This document shows, in pieces, positions 12,563-24,337 of a stretch of 64,000 nucleotides of DNA. The notes under the pieces were generated by a model. It was not told where the DNA came from. It searched no databases and saw only the letters and a program-made list of their open reading frames with translations. Position numbers and translations under genes: made by a program. Origin of the DNA: Sparassis latifolia (taxonomy: Eukaryota > Basidiomycota > Agaricomycetes > Polyporales > Sparassidaceae); NCBI GenBank assembly GCA_018466975.1, contig CM031561.1, positions 4,402,001-4,466,000 on the forward strand, read 5' to 3'. Every line of letters begins with the position of its first letter. The first letter of the stretch is position 1.

Positions 12563-14133
12563 ATGTCCTCCAAACGCAAGTGGGATCAGGCAGCTCCCGA
12601 GGCCTCAGACAGTGATACTCCAGTCAAAGCCCCCAAGACAGAGGAGGGAAAGTCTGCTTCCGAAGCGGCTGCAGCAGCGGCAGCGATCGCTGCCAAAATC
12701 GCCGCCCAGTTTGCAGGAGCAGGATCCGGAGGAGGCACACCCGGCCAGAAGGATCCGCACGACGGGGACTACATACACGACATCGACATCAATGACGTGC
12801 GCAACAGGTATCTCTTGACCAAGGGGTCGACGCAGACCCAGGTGCGCTTTTTTTAACAATGTGTGCTACTCCCAACTTTTCACTCAGTCGGCGGCATGCA
12901 GATTCATGAAGAAACTGGAGCTTCCGTCAGTACCAAGGGGACGTGGTATCCGGATAGGTCCAAGGCGACGGAGAAGGACCCACCGTTATATCTCCACATA
13001 TCCGCAACGACCCAGGAGATCCTCGACAAGGCGATCGAAAAGGTGAACGAGCTCATCGCGATGGACATGGGTTCTCTCGTCGAAGACAAGAAGGATCGGT
13101 TGCGAGAAAAGGTCTGTATCCGTATTTCGGCCTCGACGAGACCAGAGCGCTTAATCCTCCTCATACCTCCAGCGCAAATGGCCCGAGGAGAAACTTCCCG
13201 TTGGCATCGATACGATTCGAAACTTCAACGTCCGAGCGAAGGTGGTCGGCCCTTCGGTACGATACTCGCCTGGTTTGGCGGCTCGTGGTACTGATTGCGG
13301 TGTAGGGCATGTTCGTCAAGTACATCCAACAGGAGACAGGAACCCGTGTACAAATCAAGGGCATCGGTTCTGGGTTCGTCGATCAAGATACGGGACACGA
13401 GCACGACGAGCCAATGTTTATTCACGTCACGTAAGTCTACATCGCGCGGCGGTCGGTGCCCTTCTCTCAATTATTGTAACAGAGGTCCGGACGAAGGCCA
13501 AGTCGCGCGAGCGAAGGTGCTGACGGAGGACCTACTCGAGGTCGTGCGGGCAGAGCACACGAAAGTGAAGGCGGTCCTGCAGCAGCAGCAAATGGAGCTG
13601 CACCAAGCACAGATCCAGTACGCTGCCTACAGTGCTTACGCCGTATGTATGCTCCACTCATTCGCGTCCGCAGTCTTTGCACCGTCTCGGTCTGTATCAT
13701 TCCTGTTTGGCGCTGACACGCGATGTTGCTGCAGGGTTACGCGCCCCCACAACCGGGCAGTGCGCCGCCGCCTCCGCCGCCGGGCGAGCAGCCGCCACCG
13801 CCGCCACCAGACGGCAGTGCGCCTGCTGGGGCATCTCCGGGACAAGCTGGCGCGGCGCCAAACGCGAGCGACGCAGACGCATACGCGGCTTATTGGTATG
13901 TCTTGTATCATTATTCGTTGATATTTTACTCACCGTGCCATTGTAGGGCTGCATATGGCTACGATGTCAACTCGCCGGAGTTCAAGCAATGGCAGGCTCA
14001 GCAACAGCAACAGTACGCGCAGTATTATGCTCAGCAGGGTTATACGGGGGCTGCGCCCACCGATGATGCGCAGGCTGCTGGAGGGGCTCCGCCGCCGAAT
14101 GATCCAGCACCTCCTCCACCTCCTCCTGCTTGA
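12563..14133 (+). CDS. KH-domain RNA-binding protein, KHDC4-like
   Basis: Seven exons can be joined in one frame: 12563-12841, 12902-13111, 13173-13256, 13306-13430, 13483-13642, 13735-13895, 13947-14133. The N-terminus is Lys/Asp-rich and then Ala-rich. It is followed by DINDVRNRYLLTKG, IHEETGASVSTKGTWYP and PPLYLHISATTQE, the atypical first KH region of KHDC4. A second KH module reads GMFVKYIQQETGTRVQIKG with GSGF and EPMFIHVTGPD. The C-terminus is Tyr/Ala-, Pro- and Gln-rich, ending in a proline run. The human relative KHDC4 takes part in splicing and binds RNA; a nuclear RNA role is inferred. The second exon uses the distal of two nearby acceptors (after 12901), since only that keeps the KH frame. 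Confidence 0.82.
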
Positions 14134-14504
14134 TATGTATCTTGTTTGTTGTCGTTCCTATATAATTTTTTGCACAATGACTATCTATCGGGTCGCTTTT
14201 TGGTAATGGATCTTGACTCTTCCTGAGTCTATAAGTCTACCTCGACGTTATATTGTTTACACTCGGATCGCAAAACGCTCGATTCCGTCGTCAGCTGCGG
14301 AAAAAACATATGCATTCGAGTCCTTTCAGCGTTTAGTTCACTCGTGACGGTCATCACCGTCGTTCGCGTATACCCCCACAGACTAGGTAAAATGTATTGC
14401 TAGACTCCTAAAGGCATCTAAACTGACATTCTGGTTCAACAGGAATATAGCCGTGTCTGACTCCGAGTCTGTGGTGACAGATCATAGACATACCACGGCT
14501 AATC

Positions 14505-16149
14505 ATGGCAGGCATCTTGCTTTTACTCCTCGTACCACTACTGGTCTTTCTATATATCCGGACAAATGACCGCAAGCTCTCGAGCTTGCCGGCAGAGGTT
14601 ATTGCGACCTCTCCGAAACGGTGGACGAAGGAGGAAGTCAAACAGACAGAGGCTGCGTTGGTCGGCGCACCACCATCGCTGCTGAGCGGACAGCTCCCAC
14701 CAAAGACCGGTAGGAGATACATCGTGGTGGGCGGGGTGAGTGGTGTTTTGCTGCATATCCCGCATAGCTCTCAATATATTCTGGTAGGCAGGATTCTTGG
14801 GCGGCTGGATCGTGGTGCACTTGCTCGCTCGAGGCGAGGATCCTCGCCGAATTCGCGTGCTGGACATCCGGGCGCCCGTCCGCAAGGACCTCACCGAAGG
14901 CGCTGCGAAGGACGTTGACTTCCTGCGAGTGGACATGTCGGATGCGCAAGCGGTCGACGCTGCGTTTACCAAGCCATGGCCAACAGATTCGCGTGCATCA
15001 GGCGAGCCTGAGCCTGAGCTGACCGTATTCCACACCGCCGCGATCATCCGTTTCTATGAGCGTCACCCCGACTTGCTGCGGTTCTCGGACAATATCAATG
15101 TGAAGGGCACACAGAACATCCTTGACGCAGCGCGACGGGTTGGCGCGTCTACGCTCGTATACACGTCCTCCGGGTCGATCTCTGTACGGCGCACGCGATT
15201 CTGGCTTTGGCCGTGGGAGATGCAGCCAGGGTATTTCGTACAAGCGATCAACGACGACGACAGTCTTATTCCAAAGCAGCACGACCATTTCTTCTCCAAC
15301 TATGCCGTCTCAAAATCCCGTGGGGAGCAGCTCGTGCGCGCGGCAGAAAAGTCGCCCTCGGGCAGTGGCGTGCTCCGGACGGGGTGCATCCGCCCAGGCA
15401 ACGGGATTTACGGCCCAGGTGGCGACATCCTCATCGGGCTTTACCTCGCCCAGAAGAAGAATATGACGTGGATCGCCAACATCATGTCCTCGTTCGTCTT
15501 CGTTGAGAACTGCTCGCTCTCTCACCTTTGCTATGAGCAGCGCCTGATCGAGCTCCAGCGTGGGTCCGCACACCCGGACATCGGTGGGCAGGCGTTCTGC
15601 GTCGCTGACGCAGGTCCGACAACGACGTACGGCGAGATCTATGACGCGCTCACGCTTCTCACCAAGGGCGAGGTGTCATTCTACCACCTCTCGCCGACGA
15701 CGATGCTCGCTCTCGCCCATGTCGTGGAGGCGTACTACGTTGGACGCCATTTCCTCATGCAATCCCCGTTTGCATTCCTCGGACGAGTCATCCCGCCCTT
15801 GACCGGCGATATCGTGCTGTTGCAGCCCACCCTGTTCGCTCTCACCAACATTCACCTCCTCTTTGATGACTCTCGTGCACGCGCTCCGCCCGAGAAAGGC
15901 GGTCTTGGATACAATGGTGGCATCACGACGTTGCAGGGAGTATGCAAGGTCTATTTGGAGCACTTGAACGGCGGGGTGTTGCAGCGCTCTATCAACGCGC
16001 ATTCTGACGTGGACCACGAATTCAATCCCGCGAGGGCAGAGAAGGGCGTGGAAGAGATCGTAAAGAAGGTCGAAAAAAGCGTTGAGAAGGGCGAGAAGCT
16101 CCTTTCAAACGGGATCCACCGTGCTGCCAATGCACTGAACTCGAAGTGA
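14505..16149 (+). CDS. 3-beta-hydroxysteroid dehydrogenase/isomerase-family SDR, membrane-anchored
   Basis: Two exons (14505-14735 and 14788-16149) give about 530 residues. The N-terminus is a membrane anchor, GILLLLLVPLLVFLYI. The splice junction builds the NAD(P)-binding glycine motif GGAGFLGG, so I chose the acceptor at 14787. Later landmarks are NVKGTQNILDAAR, the serine region VYTSSGS and the active-site YAVSKSRGEQ (YxxxK). The family oxidises 3beta-hydroxysteroids. In fungi the relative Erg26 removes the C4 carboxyl group of ergosterol precursors at the ER. This protein is clearly longer than Erg26 (about 350), with a charged C-terminal helix (EEIVKKVEKSVEKGEKL), so it may be a paralogue with another substrate. 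Confidence 0.8.
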
Positions 16150-16367
16150 AATATCTTATTTATTTGCTGTCGTGCTTGCTAGATCGTCGGGACCATATGC
16201 CGATTGGCTTTATACGATACCTCTTTCCCTTGCGGTAGACTCGAGACAACCCGGGTAGACAAGTTGTTTATAAGCAGATTGTAATACAAGTTTTTTACTT
16301 CGTGGCGTGAGGTTCGTTTAGCAGACTCGTCGACGGCAGACACGGACAGGAAAAAAGCCACAGCGGG

Positions 16368-18849
16368 TCAATCGCCATTGGTCAACACTTCTGTACTCCG
16401 CCAGACATTCTCTGCCTCCCTAAGCTCCGCCTCGCTGATCATCGCGCTCTCGGGATGGGGAGGATGATACGTCCTCAGTTGCGACTCCATCTGCTCCTGC
16501 AGGACGGTCACACCCGCCGCAGCGGCTACGAAACCGAGGAAGGGCGGCGACGGGTTCAGCGGACGTGTACAGAACTCGGGGTGAGCCTGGAAAGCGACAA
16601 AGTATGGATGGTCTACATGTATCAAGAAATAGCACCCGGACAAATCAGTATACCAGAAACACCTCGAAAGCAAATTCACGTACCAGGCAGCTCGAGCACC
16701 TGCATCCGCTCACCCTTCTCGTCCTTGCCGACGAACGCGAGTCCGCTCTCCGTGAGCTTCTCGATGTACGCGGGGTTCACCTCATAGCGATGACGGTGGC
16801 GCTCCCAGATCTTGCCCGCGCCGCCGTACAGCTTGCGCACCTTTGACCACTTCTCCGACTCCTGGTCAAAAACGGTCGGCCGCAGCCCGAGACGCATCGT
16901 CCCGCCCAAGTGCGTCTTCGAGATCTCGGGCATGAAGATGATAAGTGGATGCGGTGTATCCTTGTCGAACTCCATAGACGTTGCGGCTGCCGGAGGTGCA
17001 CGCGGGGTAGTGGTTAGTGGTTAGCAATTGGACAATAAGCAGTGCAAAAAAGGCTCACTTGGCAGACCGCAGACATTGCGCGCGAACTCAATCACGGCGA
17101 GCTGGAAGCCGAAGCAGATGCCCAGGAAGGGGATCTTCTGCTCTCGAGCCCACTTAATCGCCATTAGCATGCCCTCTGTCCCGCGAACGCCGAACCCACC
17201 CGGTACCAATATCCCGCTGCAATGCAACGTGAGTATCCCAAAACGCCAAACGCGCAGAGATGGAGAGTGCGGCTCACCCTGCGGACACGAGCGCCCGCCA
17301 CGCGTCATGGTATCGCGCGGGATTTGAGTTTTGCATTTCTGGCTCTAGGTCGGACGAGTCGACCCACTGCCGGTCACAGTGGAATGTAAGTGCAGATTAT
17401 ACGAGTGAGGGGCAGGGCGGCGGACCTTCAGAGTCAGCTTCCGATTGCAGCGGAATGCAGAGTGCTCGAGAGATTTTGAGACGGACATATACGAGTCCTG
17501 TAGGTCGGTGTACTTGCCGACTAGGACGATTGTCACCTCATCCAGGTAGCGTTCTTGCCTGAGCCATGTCAACAACAATAAAATAATCAGTCGTACACCT
17601 CACGTGCGGCGTCGAAAAGGTCACCGTTTGGTCAACTCGCGCCACCGGGACTCGAGACTGGAGCCGTGGTCCTTCATCGCCTGCGTAAGCTTGATGCTCC
17701 CGAGGTTCAGACGTTTCTGCAGGAACTCGACAATGCCCTGCGACTGCAGAAGCAGCGGGACGTGATACACCGATGTGACATCGTGTACGCCGATGACCTG
17801 GTCCGGGGAGACATGACAGAACATTGAAATCTTGGCCTTAGTCGCCGGCTCGAGGGGTTTTTGGACGATCAGCCGGCATGCAATCTAAAATTATACAATA
17901 AACGATCAGATTTCTGACTACGATGGAGAAGGACGAACCAGATCGGGGAGGAGACCTAGACCACGCAACGCGTGCACGGTTGTCTGTGTCGGCTTTGTCT
18001 TCTGCTCGCCGTGCATATCGGGAACGAGGGAGACGTGAATAAGGGCAAAATTCTCACAGCCAACGCGGAACTGGAATTGTCGCATTGCTTCAATGAAGGG
18101 CGCAGACTCGATGTCGCCAACCGTTCCACCAAGCTATGACGGATGAGAGCGGGTAGCTGGCGAAATACTTGTGCATACCTCGATGATGCAGAGGTCTGGC
18201 TCTTCACCAGTGTCATCAACTGGGATTTTGGATACACGTTCTATCCAGTCTTGAATGGCGTTTGTGATATGGGGAACAATCTGCGCGAACAAACCTCAGT
18301 CAAGGTTCATTACAGACCTAAAAAGGGGCAATGATGCTTTGAGCTCACCTGAACGGTCTTCCCCAAATAGTCTCCTCTGCGCTGCTATGAGTTAAACAGG
18401 AGAACGTACACGGAAGACGTCTAAGGACAAACCTCCTTGTCGATAACTTCCCTGTAAATTTTTCCGGTCGTAATATTGTTATCCCGAGACAGAGTAACAT
18501 CCAGATATCGTTCATAGTTTCCCAAATCGAGGTCAACTTCACCGCCGTCATTGAGCACATATACCTCGCCTGCAATGGCACTCAGAACACCCATTTTGCA
18601 CGTCTGTCACATGTGAATCTTACCGTGCTCTTGTGGTCGCATGGTACCTGCATCTATGTTCATGTAAGGGTCTATTTTGATAGCAGTGACCTTCAGGCCT
18701 GTCGTTTTCAACAGCAAGCCTGTGGAAGAGGCTACAATAATGATTGAACATGAGGTGTCGACGCAATATGCAGCACGCTGGTGCGCACCGATTACACCCT
18801 TCCCGATTCCACTAACAACTCCCCCCGAAACCAGAATGTACTTCGTCAT
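16368..18849 (-). CDS. URA7: CTP synthase (glutamine-hydrolysing)
   Basis: It makes CTP from UTP, ATP and glutamine in the cytosol. The N-terminus, [19 protein letters not shown], is diagnostic. It is followed by [24 protein letters not shown]. The glutamine amidotransferase half has [15 protein letters not shown] (about 17225-17180), the nucleophile in [16 protein letters not shown] (about 17120), and the late AHPEF with the catalytic His-Glu (about 16590). About ten introns break the gene and splice signals link the blocks in order. The stop is at 16368, after a short hydrophilic tail. The ATG at 18849 was chosen because the signature begins exactly there, although the frame is open further upstream. 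It looks intact. Confidence 0.92.
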
Positions 18850-19556
18850 AGTGAAACGACGCGTCAAAGTCGCCGCTGATGCCTGTACAGCCCATTGTAA
18901 ATTCAAGCTCAAAAACACGACTTTTGAACTTACAGTAGATCCTTGAGAAACCCGTCAAATCTCCTGGAGTAAGATTTAATGAAACCGCATAACTCGAGCC
19001 GCTATGTGCACCATACCTGGAAAAACCTACACGTCCTTGTGCCAGTTATCTCTCGCAAACGGTCGAGGGACGTATAAGGAGACGTATGAGGAAGGTGGCC
19101 GCTGCCTCGCAGAGACAAATTCGAGTCAAAAGTCCTCTCCGATTTGGAAGATACGTGTACGCGCGCCGCTCGGCGCGCGCCCAGCCCGCGGCCGCCACCA
19201 TCGCGTTGTTTGTTACAGGACAGACAAATGCTTTCTCCAGTCTCGTTATTTCTCCGTCCACGCGGACTAGACACAATCTTCTCTTCCCACTGTTCAAAAC
19301 ACGGCTGTATGTGAACCGTAATTTCTCACCTTGTTGTCACCGTGTCTAGTTCGGTCCGACGTCCTTATGTCGTTCGAGCCTGAGTAAAAACCTAATGACA
19401 AGGTATTTTCGCGGATCATCGTCGATGATTTCAACTTTCTTCTGACGTGCGGATAAATTGGACTAAAGTCGAGACATCGATTGTGACTACCGCCACATCT
19501 GAGTCTGCATACGGGTCTACCCTCCTGTGCACAAGCTATACTCATTCCTAAACGAC
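18850..19556. promoter_or_regulatory. Divergent intergenic region, CTP synthase / dehydrogenase
   Basis: About 700 bases between divergent starts. It contains one strongly GC-rich patch (about 19160-19200, with CGCGCGCC and GCGGCCGCC) in otherwise average DNA. No convincing exon was found, so it probably holds both promoters. Confidence 0.4.
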
Positions 19557-21105
19557 ATGGCTCCTACGATGAATGCGTTGTACTACCACAAGGTGCGAGA
19601 CATGATGACTGAAGCCCGATCGTTATCCTGAGGTCCGCCTGCAGCCCCGCGACTTCGAAGTGCGACAAGTTCCGATTCCCCAAGTCGGGAACGATGAAGT
19701 GCTCTTCAAAGGTAAGCTTCACCCAAGTTGTACCGTTTCCAGCTGAGGATTTCTGGCTGACATCACGCACAGTTATTTGCTGCGGTATGTCACATGTCTT
19801 CAGACTTCCTAGGTACTGAGACGCAGACGGACAGGAGTCTGCGGCACCGACGGACATGTGCATGAAGGAGAATTCATCACCAAGTTTCCGGTAGGCATTC
19901 ACCTCAGTCGCCAGGCCTTCAGAGTAGCTGAATGAGAGTTGTACGATCGCAAGCTGATCCCCGGGCATGAAGTCGTCGGCATCATCGTAGACTTTGGAGG
20001 GAATGTCAAGGGTTTCACCAAAGGCGATCGCTGCGTCGCTGACCCCGGCGTTACGGCAAGTCCCCACCCGTACGTTACTGTAAGCGTACTCTCATGTCAA
20101 CACAGTGTGGGTCTTGTTTCTACTGCCGCCGGGGCCAAGCACTGCTCTGCGAGAACTTCCTAGGCCGGGGAGTGAGCTTGGACGGGGGGTTCAGCGAATA
20201 TATTATTTTGTCAGTATCATCTCACTATTCTTATGGCGCCAGGCTGACACAGCGACACAGCGGGGCAGAGAAGGTATATAAAATCCACAATCTGACGGAC
20301 GAGGAAGCGACGCTGTGCGAGCCAGCGGCGTGCGCGATCCACGGCATGGACAAGCTCGCATGCCCGGTGGGCGTCGACGCGCTCGTGATCGGGGCGGGCC
20401 CCACGGGACTCATCCTCGCGCAGCTGCTCAAGCTCAACGGCGCCATGCGTGTTGTCATCGCGGCCAACAAAGGGATCAAGACGCAGATTGCACGGCAGCT
20501 CGACGCCGGCGATGAGTATATCGAGTTGGACAGGGAGAATCCCGAGACGCAGTGGGAGAAGCTCAAGAAGGAGAACCCGTATGGGTTTGATGTAGTCGTG
20601 GGTCTAGTTACAGCTACGAATGAGGCTCTGTCCTGACAAAGTCCTCACACGCTCCAGATCGAGGCTACCGGCTCGGAAAAGATTGCGAACGAAGCTATCA
20701 ACTACGTACGAAGGGGCGGTACTCTCATGATCTACGGCGTCTACGACAACGCCGCGCGTGTGCACTGGGCACCCTCTAAGATCTTCGGCGATGAAATTAG
20801 GGTGCGTGGGTCTTATAGATTTTCTTTCCCCCAGTTACCTGTATCTGCTCGCAGCTTACGACAGCCGTTGCTCGTCAGATTATTGGCTCGTTCGCCCAAA
20901 CGTACTGCTTCCCCCGCGCAGTGCACTACCTCGATAGCGGCAAGATCAGGGTGAGGGGCATGGTGCGTACTGTTCGGGCTTCCGTGAACCGCTGCATACT
21001 AATACCATCCCGCAGGTGACGGATGTGTTCACCATCGGAGACTACCAGAAAGCCCTGGATAAGATGAATAGCCGTGGTGCGCTGAAGATCGCGGTGAAGC
21101 CGTAG
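19557..21105 (+). CDS. Zinc-dependent medium-chain dehydrogenase (polyol / D-arabinitol dehydrogenase type)
   Basis: Multi-exon MDR enzyme. [12 protein letters not shown] starts at 19557. It is followed by [19 protein letters not shown] and the catalytic zinc Cys in [12 protein letters not shown] (about 19835-19880). The GHE motif is [10 protein letters not shown] (about 19950). The structural zinc cysteines are in [17 protein letters not shown] (about 20100-20160), and the nucleotide-binding glycines in [19 protein letters not shown] (about 20375-20430). The C-terminus, [10 protein letters not shown], stops at 21105. The pattern resembles fungal NAD(P)-dependent sorbitol/D-arabinitol dehydrogenases, which interconvert sugar alcohols and ketoses. 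The substrate cannot be read from sequence. The first intron would be only about 40 bases. It is divergent from CTP synthase and convergent with the next gene. Confidence 0.8.
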
Positions 21106-21604
21106 TAGTGGACTGGGGTATAGCTGCCTGGCCTGTGTAACATAGTGACAACTTACTTGTATGGATTGGACCGTGCTGTTTGACATGCAGTATGCCGTAC
21201 GGATATCATATATCGCGCCGAAGCATCGAAAGTGGTTAGGTTCAGGAGCATAGAGGCAGGTGGGACCTGGTCGTTGCTCGGCGACAAGTCCCGCTCAGTC
21301 AGCGCTCCCTGATCTTTCCAGCCAAGTCAGCACTGGTAGTCATTGATAACATACCAATCATACAACTACAAGCTTCCTCTATTGCAGATACTATAATGAC
21401 AGGTTACTTCAACTACTACGACATGATATTAACACAACATCTACGGTGCGTCCGTCGGTCACCGAAATTTATGTACGCCATGGACAGCAGCGGTAATAAT
21501 ACACTCCGGGCATTGGCCTCAATAAGTGGGAAGGCGGTATGATAGGAGAACAGGGTGCATATGGCGTTCCAGAGATTCTCGTCCACCTCATCCGGACCGA
21601 GAGA
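21106..21604. other. Convergent intergenic region
   Basis: About 500 bases between two convergent stops. It must contain both 3' ends. No gene or repeat seen. Confidence 0.5.
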
Positions 21605-22873
21605 TCAGGGCAACGCCTGCTCGCCGATCTTCTCCTTGTCCGTCTCTTCAAAGACCTTCCCATCGAAGACTCCGCTTTTATCCTGCACGGGAAACATTCC
21701 GGACGACACACTCGACTTGACGGTGGACTCGCCAGTCCTTGTGGGGTCGGAGTGCTGCTCCATCGTCACGAGCACGATGGGCGGGTCGCGCACGAAGCGC
21801 AGCGTTGAAAGCTGACTTCGCCGCAGCCCCGAGAGGCGTCGCGAGTCGTCCGAGATCCCCCGCACCTCGTCGAGGTCCTCGTTCGGCCGGAGTGCACGCA
21901 CGAGCCAGGTCACGAGCACCGCGAGGTTGCAGACGATGAGCGAGACGGACGCCTGCGAGTGCGAAGACCACGTTAGTGATAGATGAGAGGCATGTTCCCG
22001 CTTGTGACATACCTCAAGGTGAGCTGCGATGGCCTCGCCGTTACGGATGGGGCTGAAGACGTAGCCTGCGTGGACGATGCTGACGATGGTGGTAATCATA
22101 CTGGCGGAAAAGATCGTAATGAGCAGTTTGCGTCGTGGTGATGATATTCCAATGCCCCACAACAAGTGTAGCGGGAGCGCGACCAATATAATGTCCGCAG
22201 TTATATCCGCTGTAAATCATAGTGAGGGACTAGTTACACAATGGAGACTTCGCAAGAGACCAGGCGACCTACTCGCTAATTCCACAGCGCCTACAGAATT
22301 TCCCAAGACACATTGCACTCCAGGTAGCCTCTTCCACGCGGTGTGATGTTCGCAGATGTACACCTTTTGTATAATGTTGGCGGCCCACATCGCTAAGAAT
22401 AAGAACGAGCCTGCATAGGCATAACGACGCAAAACTAGCATATGGGGAATGATCCTCAAGATTGAAGCCAGAATGCTCATGCGTGCCGACCTATCCACGC
22501 ATGAGCAAGCAGTCCAGTTCGGATATTGGTGACTCGGAACGTGAAAGACTCACCACAATACACAGGTAAATGATACATTGACAAAATAATAACCGATGAT
22601 CTTGTGGTATCTCGATTGCGTCCGCCCCGAGTGTAGCCACGCTCCTCCAGTCATGAAAAACACTGAGCAGAGAGCGAAGGCCGCCCAAGCGTCATCATAG
22701 CCTAGATGTTTTCTTGACCATCGGTAATATAGTCGAAGCAAAGTCAATATAAAAGCGATCCCAGGAAACACGGTGGCGACGACTACGAAGAAACCGACAA
22801 CGTCACTACATGCACAATAACCCAAGTCTGGGAGATACTAGCACTCACCTCGAATATCAGTAATGAACGACAT
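21605..22873 (-). CDS. Fungal rhodopsin-like domain integral membrane protein
   Basis: The start is MSFITDIR at 22873. An intron (22828-22848) joins it to a first helix, DVVGFFVVVATVFPGIAF. It is followed by the diagnostic loop LLRLYYRWSRKHLGYDDAW and a second helix, AAFALCSVFFM. Further hydrophobic exons cover 22500-22200. Then come VALPLHLLWGIGI, the SSPRRKLLITIFSAS loop and helix, and a last helix SVSLIVCNLAVLVTWLVRAL (about 21945-21890). The tail is a Ser/Asp-rich cytosolic stretch of about 95 residues. RLYxRWxxxxLGxDDxW is characteristic of the fungal rhodopsin-like domain family (Pfam Rhodopsin_dom_fungi). No function is established for basidiomycete members. No retinal-binding lysine could be assigned. 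Confidence 0.7.
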
Positions 22874-24337
22874 AGCGGGAGCAAGCCGCTGCAGGGGGGG
22901 AGGCGTCCCGGACGGCGAGCACACTCGAGATCACGACTAACAATACATATATGTAGTCCTGTATACCGGCGGGGAGGAGGCTGCAAACCACTCATTGGTA
23001 TCCCGTTGAGCAATTACCCATGACCGAAGCGGAGCTATTTGTTCCAGAAGATTGAGATCTACGATAGCCGATACGCCAACCTCCTCGAGACAGCTCGAGA
23101 CAGGATGACATTTGGCAGATACATTCCGATGGCATCAGTGCCTGGATAAAGATTAGCCCGGGGACTTTATCTCTGGTGCATATTCACACTGAAAACGGCC
23201 GTCAAGTGATGATACAGTATCTTACATTGGAGATCGGACTCGCAGGTGGTTGCAAGGAAATTCGGGTCACTGTAGGCCATGCTCAGAGAGACAGCCGAGA
23301 AGTAACAATATTGGGACCTGGCCATCTGCACCACATTAGGTGATCGTGGGTACAACTTGAACCGAGGACCTCAGCGAAGACATCGAGCGAACGTACCTGA
23401 AGTTACCCGCCAAATTCACGGGACCGGGAGACCTCCCCAGCCCTGACCCGATTTCCGAAATCGTTTTGGCAAGCTGCAGACAGCTCCGGTGAACCTGCTT
23501 TGGTGAGTTCACTTCTTTACGCTCTCCTGACCCTCTCCTGACCCTCACCCAGGACGAAGTACACTACGCACGGCATAGTATCAACGTCGAAGTTGGGAAT
23601 TGAGCTCTGTCAAAGACGCTACGACTGTCCAGACATGCGCCGCAAGTTGACCGGGTAAGCATAACGGTTCTGCAAAAATTTCACCACCCTTCATACTCAC
23701 TTCATCTCACTTTATCAGACGATCAAATAAACACCGGAGAAACTACCTCAGGTATAATTTCTTTCAGCTCGGTGTCGGTGTCAAGCTGCAAGGAGGACTG
23801 AGGAGTACACCTCTTTGGCGCCACAATTCCACGACCATGTGCTTGGATGACTTCGGGATACTAGACCTTATCGGCACCAGATCACACCGCCCCAATTTTG
23901 AGTTGGCGAATGCCTCGAGCGGCTGCCAACTCATATCCAAGGCTGAACGCAAGGAAGACGGCATCTTGCCAACCACCGAAATGATGCGACTCCATCGTAG
24001 AGTCTGGATCCCCTGGTGTCGATTCAGCGGAGGATGACGATCGCGGTGAAGAAGTTCACAGCAGTGACAGCACTAACAACACCACGATACCTACCGTGTT
24101 TGTCATCCTTCGATCTTACATGAGATATGTACCCTGATACCTCGTAGACCGACCATGCGGTGTGTAGCCGTAGTGCTCATCTTGCATGCAAACTCACGCT
24201 GAAGATTCGAGGTTTGATGAACAGACGACGTGGATACAACAGCCCAGTGAACGCAGAATAGCACAAGTGGGAATCTGAAAAGCTCTCAGCGAGACGGCAA
24301 TGTGTCGTGATGAACAGGGTGCTCATTCAGTGTAGGC
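22874..24337. other. Gene-poor interval
   Basis: About 1.46 kb with no frame longer than about 75 codons and no recognisable motif. It presumably holds the promoter of the rhodopsin-like gene and the 3' end of SEH1. Confidence 0.4.
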